In this document: positions 34,440 through 45,253 of the stretch, piece by piece
Numbering within the stretch: the first letter of the stretch is position 1
Layout: each line of letters opens with the position of its first letter
NCBI GenBank assembly: GCA_037355855.1
Contig: CM074763.1
Span: 558,001-622,000 of the forward strand
Direction: 5' to 3'
Length of the DNA: 64,000 nucleotides
Source: Pseudo-nitzschia pungens
Lineage: Eukaryota; Bacillariophyta; Bacillariophyceae; Bacillariales; Bacillariaceae
The notes under the pieces: model-generated
Databases searched by the model: none
What the model was told of the DNA's origin: nothing
What the model saw: only the letters and a program-made list of their open reading frames with translations
Made by a program: the position numbers and the translations under genes

Positions 34440-37400
34440 TTACTCTTGCATAGCAGTAGTAGTAGTAGTATCGGCACCGTCTTCCGCTGCCGATTCTTCG
34501 CCCCGGGCCATCAGGTCTTCCTGCATGTTGTGCACCAGCGTTCCGAGCACCGAAACGTCGTCGACATCGAAAACGGTCCACGGGTCCTCGATGGCGTCCC
34601 CGGTCTTTCGTTCCGAGGGGTGCGTCTCTCCCAGCACCAGACTCAGCTTGCGGTCGCTCCTCCCGCCCTTTTCGTCGTCGAATTGCCGCATCGATCGCTT
34701 CAGCTCGTGGCACCGGCCGAAGACCGATCGGCGGTAAAACACGTACAAGCCGAGACGGGCCCGGGACAGGGCCACCACGAGGCGCCGGACGTCCCGCAGG
34801 TGCCCCGCCGTCTTGGTTCGGACCAGCGAGAGCAACACGTAGTCGTTCTGCTGTCCCTGGTACTGATCCACCGTGGATATCGCCCCCGGCCGGACCCCGG
34901 CGAGCGGCGTGTCGGGGCCGCAGCGCTGCGCCACAATGTCGCCGATGAGACCCTTCTGCCCGTTGTAGGTGGTGAGGATGGAGATCTTTTCCGGCGGGTA
35001 TCCGATCAGCACCATGTACTGGAAGACCGCCACGGCGTATTCGGCTTCCCCCAGATTCTGGTAGTAGTGGGCGCTCGGCGTCGTCTCGCCCTTGCCCTGG
35101 AAGTCCCCCACGTCGATGGCCTGGAACGTGTGCAAAAAGCCGGGGTTTGCGCGCCGGAACTCGCTTGATTCCACGACGTGCCCCAGGTTGCCCAGGTTGT
35201 TGTACCGCCAACTGTTCGAGAAAAAAATGGATGGAGCCAGAGGCGAAAAAACAAAAAGTCAGGACGTGTTGTTCGAACCGCAACGCAATGAATCCATCAA
35301 AATGAATCGCACAACCACAAACCGATAGAAACGAAACGCACCCGTAAAGATCCTTGATTTCGGGTCTCGCTCGTCCCTGCTTGTCGAGTTGAATGTAGGG
35401 CACGCCGAGTTTGATCAAGCGTGTGAACATGCTCTGATCTAGGTTGCTATACTTTGAAAAGGACGCATTCTTCACAACGGGGGGCAGCTGGTTGTGATCT
35501 CCCAGCATGCACACTCTCTTCAATCGGGACCTGCCCGACACGGATTCGTCCGAGCTTCCCTTTTGCAGAAGCATCGGGACAAAGGTCTCGATCTCTAGCA
35601 TTTGTCCCGACTCCTCCATGACAATGTTGTCGTATTCAAAGCCCAATTTGATTAGGTTCGATCGCGCGATAGCAGCGTGGGTGCACGTCATGGCAACAAC
35701 CCGGGCTTGCTTATTGATGAGATAATCCGCTCGTTGTCGCTGCGAGCGAAGCATTTCAAACGGTCTGTACTCGGTCAGCTCCGAGAAAATATTGTCGAGA
35801 GCGGCAAAGTGTTCCCTTGCCTCCTTCAGTGTGACCGCGGTGGTTCGAAAGTATCGTTCGAACGGGAAGAAATTGGTGACATCGTCGCCGTCCGATGACA
35901 AGCCCGCTCCTCTTACCGCCGATTCGAAATCCGATTTTTTTCGCTCGACGTACAGTTTTCGGAAATAGTCCGCCGTTTCGCAAGTGTAAGACGACGAACT
36001 ATCTGCTCCGCGTTGGGCTTTGCCGCTAATATCCAGTGATTCCGACAGGCACTGGACTTTCTCCAAAAGTTCCCCGCGTCGCTGAATGGAATATGCGACT
36101 CGTCCAATCTTGGTAAAGTCGTGATCAGAGTTGGTGTCCAAGTCACGTTCCCCCGCACCAAGACGGACCAGGTAGCGCTCATCAATGTCCCCGCGCGCCA
36201 TCACCTTCATGAAAATATCGTTCAGCGCAGCATTCGAGTGCGTAATAATGACGGTTCTCTGCGTCGGAAAGGAATGGTACAAGCACGCAATGATCTGAAC
36301 CGCTACATCTGTTTTTCCCGTTCCGGGCGGTCCAACCACGAGAGTCAATCCCGGAGAGAGACCCGATCTCACGGCTTCGACCTGTGCGGGAGTGAACCGT
36401 ACCGAATTCCCTGCAATGTCTTTTGGAAATGGCAAAGAGGCAGCGTCCACCACCTGCTTCTCGCTACCCCCCTCGGAATCTTTCGAAAAGCGAATCTTGA
36501 AGTTTGAACGGGGTTTCCCGTCACTCGAGACGTCCATCCCCAGACAACTCTTGACCATCCAAAATCACTTTGCTGTCGCCAAACGAGGCACGGAGGTGAT
36601 TCTCGTCCAAAAAGGTGTCACCAAAATCCAAAAAGTCCGTGGGCTTGTTCACGCCAACGGTTTGCAACGCGTACGATTTCATGGTGTCGGAGTTGTAGGA
36701 TGCGGATTTCGGATCGGCCGTTCCGAGTAACAACGATTGTAGCCATTTGGGAAGCACGCGTGAAATAGATCCGGCGCCCTCTGTCAATCCACGGATCGTT
36801 TCGAGGATTGACTTGAAGTTGTTTTCTCTTCCGTGTCTCCGAACGACGAGATTGAAAGTCTTGTACAACTCGCTGGCCCCGCCGAGTTTGCTATCAGACG
36901 AATATTGGCACGTATCCATAGCCACACGGAATATTTTCTTTGTGGATCCTTTCTGATTGTCCGGAATAGCTACCCCTGGATCACTCAATATAGTCCCGTG
37001 CTCGTTTCGCACCTGCATTACCATACATCCCCGAACAACAACCTACCCCAAACCTATTGGGAAAGTTGCCGTCTTCTTCGTCCGGAACTCGTCTTTCTTT
37101 GTTGTCCGTATCCCACATTTTGTGCGCGCCGTGCTGCAGGTGATAATCCTTTATCAGGGGCGCCTGGCTGCCGTTCATTTTCGACGCGTCGAGTGTAACC
37201 AAAAACAGATTGTCGAACTCGCCAATTTCTTCCCATTCTCTGCGGATGCTCGCACCGCACCTCTCCAAATCCACCATGAATTCCGCCGTAACTTTTGCGC
37301 TGGTTGTCTCACCCAGCCTCGGCGGTCGGACTTCGATGATGCTCACCGGTTGAACGAGTTCCAGGGCCATGCGGCTCCATCCGTTGAATTCTGTCTTGAG

Positions 37401-38973
37401 AGTGATTGTTTCGTCATTCCTCCAAGCTGGATTGACGCAAGACGGGACGAACGCGCTTGATTGCGTCGACCAAATCCGAACGAATGTCATAGGCACTCTC
37501 AAGGCGAACGAGTTCAAAGTTACGGATGAGATAGTCCTGGAACGATAGGTATTGGGCGTTCAGCTTTGGCAGTGCCAAGACCTGTGTCGGGCGAAGCTGG
37601 CTGCTCGAGGCCGGGATGACGCTGAGATCCCAGAGGACTTCTTCCGTTGGGTACAAAGGATAGAGTTTCAGTTGGTCGGTGGGATAGGGTGGCATGGATA
37701 GATAGTACGACAATATTTGCAGCATGTAGGCTCTGCCGTGGGTCTCGTCGGAATCCGGGAGAAGTCGCATTCGGTATAGCAACCGCGCCAAGTTTTTGTC
37801 CGAAAACCCAACAAAGGACCGTTCCAAGTACGAAACGTTGACCGAGCCTTGGCGGCACAACAATCCAACCCCTGCATACACAATTTGTTTCAGGTCTTCG
37901 GGGTAGTGCCTGTATGCCATTTTTTGCAACGTTGTGGCTCGGCCGTGATGCATCGACAGCATGTCGATCTTCGAAAGACTCTTGTGGTTGGCGTCTTGGA
38001 TTGGAAACGCCAGGAGGCTATTGATTTTTGTCAGAAGATACTGAACCAGGCGAAGGTTCTCTGGAATAGCAAATTCATTTCCAACAGCCAGTCGACACCG
38101 AACGCTGAAATCGATCGAATTGAGGTAGGCTACAAGGAAAAATCGAGAGGATGCCATCGACAAAAGATCGATCAAAAGTTCCAGTGATCGGTGAAGAAAC
38201 AGCCAAACACCGGAAGGAATGTCGTCAAGATTGTCTGGAAGGTCGATGGTCTCGTCGGCTTTGAATTTCACAAGGACTCCGAATTTCGAATGTCCCTCCA
38301 GAAGGTCAAGGATCGTTTTCACGTTGTTCACGATCCACAGTTTGTTGTCGCCCTTGGAAGATGCGGCAAATTTCCGTCGGAGCCCCGCGCTTTTTTTGAG
38401 CTCCAGCTCCCGGAGACGTTCCGGCATCCAATGCCACAGTCGTATTCCAGAAACGTGCGAGAGGATGCCCCTCAGCATCGGATCGTCCCGGTTCCCGCTG
38501 CGACAGAGGGACACGTCCAAAAAGTGCACGATGCGCGTTTGCAACTCAAAGTCCGATTGCTCCGTTTTGTACAGGAGTGTGCTCAGTATTTTTTCGATCG
38601 CCGCTCGATCCTCGTCGCTCTGGTTGACTCTGTCGAAGAAGGTGAATCCATCGGCGTACGCTCCCTCGACAAAATGATGAGAGACGAAGAGCACCAGGAG
38701 ATAGCAGGCATGGAAATAATCCTTCGAATCGAAATTTTGCTTCAGAAAGGGCCAAACAATCTCTTCCAGTGCTCCTTGTTCCTCCTGCCTGTGGATATTC
38801 TTCAACCTCCGGAAATTATCCTGCTCCAAGACACATAGTTTGTAGAGTTCGTTCAGATCCGTTTTCCCGGCGGGTTGCTTTTTGTTGTCGACTGCATTGG
38901 AGGTAAGTGCCGCCTTTTTCGGTGCCCTCTCGTCTTCTCCTCCCTCGGAAGATCTGGGCCTTCTAGCAGGCAT
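34440..38973 (-). CDS. AQR: AQR/Aquarius-like intron-binding SF1 RNA helicase
   Basis: The locus reads as ~1,466 aa from the ATG at 38973 to the stop at 34440, very close to the family length (~1,480). It has one 130-nt intron (35212-35341, GTGCGT...GAACAG) joining [13 protein letters not shown] to [18 protein letters not shown]. The N-terminal armadillo-like region ends with [35 protein letters not shown] and RLESAYDIR. The helicase motifs are [19 protein letters not shown] (Walker A), [41 protein letters not shown] (Walker B), [33 protein letters not shown] and [23 protein letters not shown] binds pre-mRNA upstream of the branch point within the spliceosomal intron-binding complex. Reading through needs three single-base skips near 37444, 37045 and 36540; conservation on both sides argues against introns there. 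Confidence 0.93.
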
Positions 38974-40435
38974 GTTGTGAGATCGAATCGAATCGGACCT
39001 TTTTGGAATATTATAGCGGGTCGATTTTTCAATCAATGTGGTGTCTGATATGGGGGTCGCCTGATACAATTTTATTGTTGTTGCACTCTCAACAGCCATC
39101 GTCAATCGCCGTCGATTGTCAATCGACAAGAAAGTTGATTTGTATCGCCATCCAGAATCTCGAGTATCGGATGTCATCGTCAGTCCTGCAACCGTCAAGA
39201 AAATACCGCTGGGGGACTCCTGTAGTACGTGCCTTTAAAAGCACTATCAGCACTTACACTTACACCAAGAGACAGTCAATGAATGAAAGTGGTGTATTTC
39301 CAGCCCATGAAAGCATCTCTAGGGTGATTGTTGGGCCAAACCAAGATCATCCTTCTGAATTTGGTCTTGCTTTCGATCGACATGAACAAACAATTTCAGC
39401 AGGTCCTAACTTGTTGCAATCGTACTAGTAGTAGTAGAGTACTAGTAGAACAAGAAGAAGGCCTCAAGGACGAGAGATCACCACCAACAGCCCACAAGGA
39501 GGAGCGACCAGCAGCAGCAACAGGCAAGAACAAGAGGAGGTACTCGAAAATCATCCTGAACATGCAAGAAATCCCATCAAAAACATTATGACAGCATCCT
39601 CCCCTGAAAGGTTTTATGGAAACATGATGATGGCGTCGCCCTTCTCGTTGTAGTAGCCAAACTCTGCAACACAAACATAAAATCATGTTGTAACATCTGG
39701 CGTTTCTTTCTCACAAATACAAAAGAAGATTGACCTGCGAACAAGGCAGCCCTCTGTCTATCTTGTTTTGTTCTAATGCAGAAGGTCGTAGTATGGTACC
39801 TTGACGAGTTCACGATGCTAGTGCATGCAGCATTATCACAATGCCTATTCGTTCTAAAAAACCCCAATTTCCATGAGAAGAAGAAGACTGCTATGAAGGA
39901 ACTCGTGTCGATATTGTGAAAGAATTTGTGGCTCGCGAATGATCATGCACAATTCGGAGGTATGTGTCAAACTAGCATTACTTTCCGGGACGATCACCGC
40001 CTCCTGGCTCTGCGATGGCCGAGTCCGTCGAGCACAGTTGGCATCGACGGACAATTGTAAGAAGACACAATAAAAAACTTTCTCCATACCACACGTTGGC
40101 AACGATTGATTTCATAGCCTTGACGCTGAATAGAAGTATTGCAATATTGCACAAGGCTTTCGTAGGATCCATGTATGCTGGAACGGTAAACAAGCATCAA
40201 CATCATGCCGGCAAGAAAGCAATTCACACGACATATGCTTCGTTTAGGGTTTTTCTTGGTGCGAAGTATTTTTCTTATTTATCAATCATTGATTTGTAGT
40301 GCAGACGACTGTAAGGTCATGGAGTTGCCGGAAAATATTATGCGTATAATAAAGGTTGCCGGACCCCGTCCACAAACTGTTCCGCAGAGTTTCCACCCGA
40401 TTCGACCCGACCCAGCCAAGTTTGGAACGCGCCGA
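38974..40435. other. Intergenic, no gene seen
   Basis: 1.46 kb between the AQR start and the NDUFA12 stop. An in-frame ATG for AQR exists at 39177 but would add an unconserved leader. Short frames only. Confidence 0.55.
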
Positions 40436-41573
40436 TTAGGCTGATCCGGCAAGCGTACCGCCACGGGCCAGAATGGCTTCCTCCCGGGGGCTGAGCTTGG
40501 TGGCCTCGGCCGCAAAGTCGGCGTCGTCGACGGGTTCCAGGGCCTTCTTTTCCTCGGCCGTCATGAGGCGCTCCTTCCACTTGTCGTTCTTGTAGGGCCG
40601 TCCCCCGCCGGTGGCCTCGTCCAGGTCGCCCTCGAAGGTGAGGGGTCGCTGAAAGGCGGGATTGTAGGGCGATCCCGGCTGCGTGTAGTAGGCCTCCGGC
40701 TTGAAGGCCGGTAGTCCCACCACCGAGTTTCCGATTCCGTATCCACGAGAACGGATCTGCGTCTGTTGTTGCATGTGGTTGAAATTGAAGAGCTCGTTCT
40801 GGTATCCAACGTTGTGGTCGTAGGGGGCGTCCGAGGGAGCGCTGGGCCGGATGCGCTGCTTGAGGTCGTTGATGAATTCCTCCTCCTCCTCGGGGGTGGC
40901 GTCGTGCATCGACGTGAGCCAACCGTGCCACTCCGGGGGGACCTGGCACGAGTCAAAGTTGTGGATGTCTCCGGGTTCGACCCATCGGTGCTGTCCAAAG
41001 GGGTAGTCGACCTTGTTTTCGTAGTAACGGTTTCCGGCGGCGTCGCAGCCCTTGTACGTTCCGAATTTGAACGGGTAGTCACCGTTCTTCGGGGTTAGCA
41101 TGGTGGGAAGAAAAACAAAAACAAAACCGAGCATGACAAGAGGGGATTCATTCATTCAAAAAAGATCACAGAAACGAAACGAATTGAATTGACCGAGTTG
41201 AGAAGCCATCCTTCAAGCAATCGATACCGAAGAAAATCAACGCCATTCACTATGAATATGGTACGACAGTGGAGCGGAGACCAATCATGGCCGATTATTC
41301 AACAAGTTGAAACGTACCGTGTACATGGCTTGGAAGAGCCCCTTCCATCCTCCTCGGTATTTGAGCGCCGCCTAGCAAATCAAAAGCAAAAAGAAAGAGA
41401 TCATACAACGGCAAAGGCAACGGCTTGAGTTTCTTTCTAGTATCGCCTACATCCTACAGAGCACGACAACATCGACATCGGAAGAGCTCGTGTTGCTGTA
41501 CCAATCCAACGACGCAGGCACAACGCAACCCAACGCAACTTACCTGGACGTTTCTCACCACACTGAGTACCAT
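40436..41573 (-). CDS. NDUFA12: Mitochondrial complex I subunit NDUFA12 (B17.2) with C-terminal extension (3 exons)
   Basis: Exons are 41544-41573 (MVLSVVRNVQ), 41318-41371 (AALKYRGGWKGLFQAMYT) and 40436-41086. GT-AG introns in phase 0 give 244 aa. The domain is recognised by GLFQAMYT, FGTYKGCDAAGNRYYENK, FGQHRWVE and VPPEWHGWLTSMHD, which are the core NDUFA12 signatures. The subunit sits in the matrix arm of NADH:ubiquinone oxidoreductase near its junction with the membrane arm. The homologous part covers residues ~1-105; the remaining ~140 residues (RSRGYGIGNSVVGLPAFKPE, PYNPAFQRPLTFEGDLDEAT, then a charged helical end) extend beyond the usual ~145-aa length. The intron 2 acceptor follows CTAAC and a pyrimidine tract. 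Confidence 0.93.
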
Positions 41574-42027
41574 GGTTGGTTGGATTGATTTGTTCGTCCA
41601 AACGAACGCGACCTCTACTGATCGAGGTTTGCGTACAAGACAATCTAGATGTAACTTGCAGCGCGGTTGCTGTTGCTGTTTCGGTGCGACATCACCATTG
41701 TCGAACTTCGCTAACGCACACGAACCTCACCGTATCGTAGTAAGTTACCCGTACTCATACGACGTACATATTGTCGTGTACCGTACAGACCCTTGCATTG
41801 CAGCAAGACGAACGGGATTACCAAGCAGTAGTAACAGTAATTACGCGTAGCTCGTAGGCAGTATAGGCTACGGTATCGCACTGAACGAAACGAACTACAG
41901 TACAATATCTACGAGAGAGGGGCAGGCAACGGGAACTTCAAACCCTTTGGACAAGGGGAAACTTTAACCTTATCCTTACAGTGATGGTAGTGTGGACTTA
42001 ACTGGCCGTGGGAAATCTCAGTGCCGC
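41574..42027. other. Intergenic, no gene seen
   Basis: 454 bp between the NDUFA12 start and tRNA-Phe. No convincing coding frame. Confidence 0.55.
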
Positions 42028-42032
42028 GTCTT

Positions 42033-42076
<44 letters not shown>

Positions 42077-42100
42077 TGTGTTCGATTCACAGTCAAGGCA
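42028..42100 (+). tRNA. trnF-GAA: tRNA-Phe (GAA)
   Basis: A 73-nt cloverleaf. The acceptor stem GTCTTGA pairs with TCAAGGC (one T-G wobble). The D-arm is GCTCAGTTGGGAGAGC, the anticodon arm is CAGACTGAAGATCTG with GAA in the loop, and the T-arm has GTTCGATTC. The discriminator base is A and no intron is present. Box A and box B consensus sequences are visible. Confidence 0.95.
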
Positions 42101-42116
42101 GTCTTTGATGGCTTTC

Positions 42117-42189
42117 TCCGATATGATGTAGGTGGTTAGCATACTTGCCTCTCACGCAGGATACCAGGGTTCGAGTCCCTGTATCGGAA
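42117..42189 (+). tRNA. trnE-CTC: tRNA-Glu (CTC)
   Basis: A 73-nt cloverleaf, 16 nt after tRNA-Phe. The acceptor stem TCCGATA pairs with TATCGGA. The D-arm contains GGTGGTTAGCA. The anticodon stem CTTGC/GCAGG encloses the loop CTCTCAC with anticodon CTC, and the T-arm has GGTTCGAGTCC. A TTTTTG run begins 2 nt after the 3' end, acting as a pol III terminator candidate. Confidence 0.93.
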
Positions 42190-43217
42190 CTCTTTTTGCT
42201 TTTGCATTGGCCGACCTTTTGGACGAGGAGTGGGGACTAATCTTGCAAAAGACAGGAGCAATGGCAAAGCTATGCGTCCGTACGTTTTAGATCCCAAACC
42301 TTGCAGGTGTGGTACTTTTACCTGTAAGAGCGAAGCGCACGAAAGAATGGTGTGTCAACATCACAGCGACAAACAGCTGACAGGAAGCAACATCATGCGA
42401 CGAGTAGCAGCGATGCTAACTCGGATGCTGGGTCGGACAGTTCTTTTTGTGCTGGGGATGGATAACAATGGCGACAAAAATCAACAGCAGCGGCGACAAA
42501 GAGCGTCGAACAACGAACCGTACGGGGGTTTTGCTAGATGCAACACGTGATTTATCTACCACAGAGGGATGACCCAGCACGGCACGGAACGACCTCGAGA
42601 GGTACAAGAGTCGCTAGCGGGGTGGAAGCAGCAGCAATGCCACCAACAACGTCGTTCTGCGAATACTGTACGTCGTTTTGCTTGGTTCGACACCTGGTTC
42701 CTGTACTGCGCAAGCGTAGCCAAGATAAACAAGGGGAGCTGCGGTGTGTGTGTGTGTGTGTGTGTGTGTATGGGGGGGTTAAAGCAGCGGCGAACAAGAG
42801 CAGAGGCAAACAAGAGCACCAGGGGAGCGAGTCTCCTTGAGCAGCAGCAGCAGTAGAATCAGCAGCAGCAAGTGAGTGAGTGAGTGAGTGAGTGCGTCGA
42901 TGGATAAGGGGACGCGAGTCAAGGCAATACTCCGATGAAAAGATAATCTATCCATCCTCAGAGAACGTGAAGAACACAGATCCGATACTCAAGGGAGGCG
43001 AGGTGACGGGACACTCCGCATAAGATAGATCGATCCAGCATTCCTCTGGGAAACGAGGCGGTATAGGAAAAGATATCTATTCATACTCAGGGTCCACGTG
43101 CTCGAGGGCACACTCCTCGATGAAGGGACGCAAGGCGATGCACGAAAAGATAATCTATCCATACCCGGTGGACGTGAGGCGTGGATTCGATACTCCGCAA
43201 AAGAGAGAGATCCATGC
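42190..43217. repeat. Gene-poor repeat region after the tRNAs
   Basis: Contains (TG)n at 42743-42769 and GTGA repeats at 42870-42893. Diverged copies of a degenerate unit run on to ~43290: GAAAAGATAATCTATCCAT occurs at about 42937 and 43144 and in shortened form at 43069; GATACTCCGCA(A/T)AAGA-like words recur. No coding gene is supported. Confidence 0.6.
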
Positions 43218-43520
43218 TCAGGGGTCGCGGGGGACACTGAATCGATGGGACACACGCAAAAGAGGTCGGTGCTCAGGAGACGAGCAAGGCGATGAAAGAA
43301 ACGAAGGGTAAGTAACCAATCGACACTGATGATTTATTGAGCCATCATAATAGATCTCTTCTAATAAATGATCGTCATCCTCCTCCTCTTCTTGTGGATT
43401 GTCAAAATTTTCAAGCCTGAGATCTTTCAACACCATGTTCGACACGATCTGAGAAGTCGGCTCCACAAGAGCTGGGGCGGGATTAATCTCTGCCACCGCC
43501 TCCTCTTTGTCATCGGAATT
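43218..43520 (-). pseudogene. Possible degenerate coding fragment, acidic
   Basis: A minus-strand frame with protein-like composition: AVAEINPAPALVEPTSQIVS, NMVLKDLRLENFDNPQEEEE, DDDHLLEEIYYDGSINHQC. It continues upstream only through a change of frame near 43500-43620. No start, family or splice structure can be fixed. It may be a decayed gene or transposon piece. Confidence 0.25.
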
Positions 43521-44023
43521 GGCAACAGGTAAGTTACTTTTTGCAGCAGAGTCGGCAGATTTCTGCTTTTTCTGGAACCATCGACTGAACTTGCTTTTTC
43601 AATGTCGTAGGAGTCGGAACTGCCTTTTGGTCACATCTTTCTACCATGAGGAACTTCTCACTCGTAAGCTCCGCATTGGCTTGCTCTGCAGAGTACCACG
43701 CAGTGGCTCAATTCTTCTTCCTTTCCCCTACTGATACGGGTACATCTCCTTCAGTCTGTTACTAATGGTGAATCCCTAACAGGGTTCTTGTCCATGTTTT
43801 CTTCTGTTGTTTCCTTTCCCAGCAGTCCTTTGGCACCGCCACGGAAACTCAGCTAGCCACCTATGACAATATCTTAGAGGATATCAAAGAAACTCGTTCG
43901 ACAACATAGACTGGACGAGTTCAGTAAGCCTTACCGGTACAGTAATTACGTCCGAGTAAACCTTAATCTTAGTCTCTAGAGTAGACAACTCATTGATATT
44001 TTTTCCGAATCGCATTGTTGTTC

Positions 44024-44050
44024 CGGTGCGAAGAACTGTTCTTCGCACCG
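44024..44050. repeat. Perfect 27-bp palindrome (13-bp arms, 1-nt centre)
   Basis: CGGTGCGAAGAAC, one T, then GTTCTTCGCACCG: the arms are exact reverse complements. Flanks do not extend the symmetry. Confidence 0.97.
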
Positions 44051-44187
44051 TATTTTCATATCCATTTATTTATGACTTGTTGATTGAACTTTCAGACGAA
44101 AAAGATGGACTACCGGTATTTTATCACAAAAGTACGGTAGAAAGCTCCCACAAAACAGCGCAGTTCACAGTAAGTTAACCTTACTCG

Positions 44188-44425
44188 TCACAAATAATAA
44201 TACTTCGTACAGTATGTTTTAAGCAGAAGTCAATCTGGTAAGCAGCATTCAACGGTGAGTCCCAACGGTAATTACCAGTAACTTGCTTCACATTACGAAT
44301 GAGTCAGTGTCGTCACAAATAATACTTCGTATGATTTAAGCAGAAGTTAATCTCGTAAGCAGCATTCAACGGTGAGTCCCAACCGTACCAGTAACTTGCG
44401 TCACATTACGAATGAGTCAATGTTC
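44188..44425. repeat. Tandem duplication of a ~120-bp unit
   Basis: Copy 1 is about 44188-44313 and copy 2 about 44314-44425. Both contain CGTCACAAATAATA, AAGCAGAAGT(C/T)AATCT, GTAAGCAGCATTCAACGGTG, AGTCCCAAC(G/C)GTA and CATTACGAATGAGTCA. Point changes and small indels separate them. Confidence 0.9.
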
Positions 44426-44570
44426 TCAGTCTACATTATCGTTTGTCTTGTGTTTACCGTCATCGGACTCACTGCGGTTTGAATTTCTCTTGCTCCACAG
44501 CTCCGCATTTTGTTTGTGTTATTCATGTTCCCCCTTGGATGCCTTCTGTATGGTGCTCAAAGGCCACAGG

Positions 44571-45253
44571 GCTGGTTGAAAGAAGTGGCTCGTTCGTCCC
44601 AACCGTATCTTACGATAAAATACGAGCGGGTCGTTTCTTTCAGTCAGCTCTCTGGACTCTGCTCCTCTGGTGATTGCATGCATTGCGTTTTGAATGTCGT
44701 TTTGCGCATATCGATGACTCTCTCCCCTTTAACCATTCCCTTTGATTACCCACGCTACTGTGCAAAATATCCACCCGGCTGGTTGAAAGCATTGACGCGT
44801 TCGTCCCAACTTTTGTCTTCCGGTAAAATACGTCCGGGTCGATGCTTTCAACCAGCTGTGTGGACTGAGCGACATCCATGGCGTTCTGAATTTCTTTTGT
44901 GCTGCAGTATATGTCTTTTTCTCGCTTCCTCGATTCCATTTGGTTCCCCGCAATATGGCACAAATTGGCCACTGGATTGATTGAAAGCATTGACTAGTTC
45001 GTCACTTTATCATGCGGTATAATACGTCCTGATCGATGCTCTCACTTAGCCCTATGAACTTGACTCCTCCGATGGTCGGATCTGTTGTCTCTTGAATTTC
45101 TTTGTGTTGCAGTAACAATGACTGTTTCGCGCTTTCCTGATTCCCGTTTGAAGGTGTGGTGCCGAATGGTCATGTGTTTGGTTGAAAGCATCCACTGGTT
45201 TGTCCCAACCTCATCGTACTGTACAGTGTGAGCGAGTGGATGCTGTCAAATGG
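44571..45253. repeat. Tandem array of ~200-bp units, each with a ~78-nt hairpin
   Basis: Four diverged units carry hairpins at 44571-44647, 44778-44856, 44972-45050 and 45176-45253 (spacings 207, 194 and 204). Copy 2 is nearly perfect: GCTGGTTGAAAGCATTGAC on the left, GTCGATGCTTTCAACCAGC on the right, with a ~40-nt loop. Between hairpins, units share a TTGAATTTCTTTTGTGCTGCAG-like segment (near 44480, 44685, 44888 and 45093). No long frame is conserved. Stem pairing persists although arm sequences differ between copies. Strand is undefined. Confidence 0.85.

Noticed and set aside
37010..37060. 34-nt mini-intron GTAGGT...ATGCAG in AQR
   Set aside because: It would delete VVVRGC, which is conserved in the family, and is too short for a normal intron; a one-base frame change fits better.
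43218..43740. PiggyBac-like transposase end
   Set aside because: A few Cys in one frame (ICRLCCKK) suggested it, but no catalytic motif or neighbouring homology is present.
44571..45253. CRISPR array interpretation of the regularly spaced repeats
   Set aside because: Units are ~200 bp, diverged, with non-unique spacers, and the genome is eukaryotic; it does not fit CRISPR.
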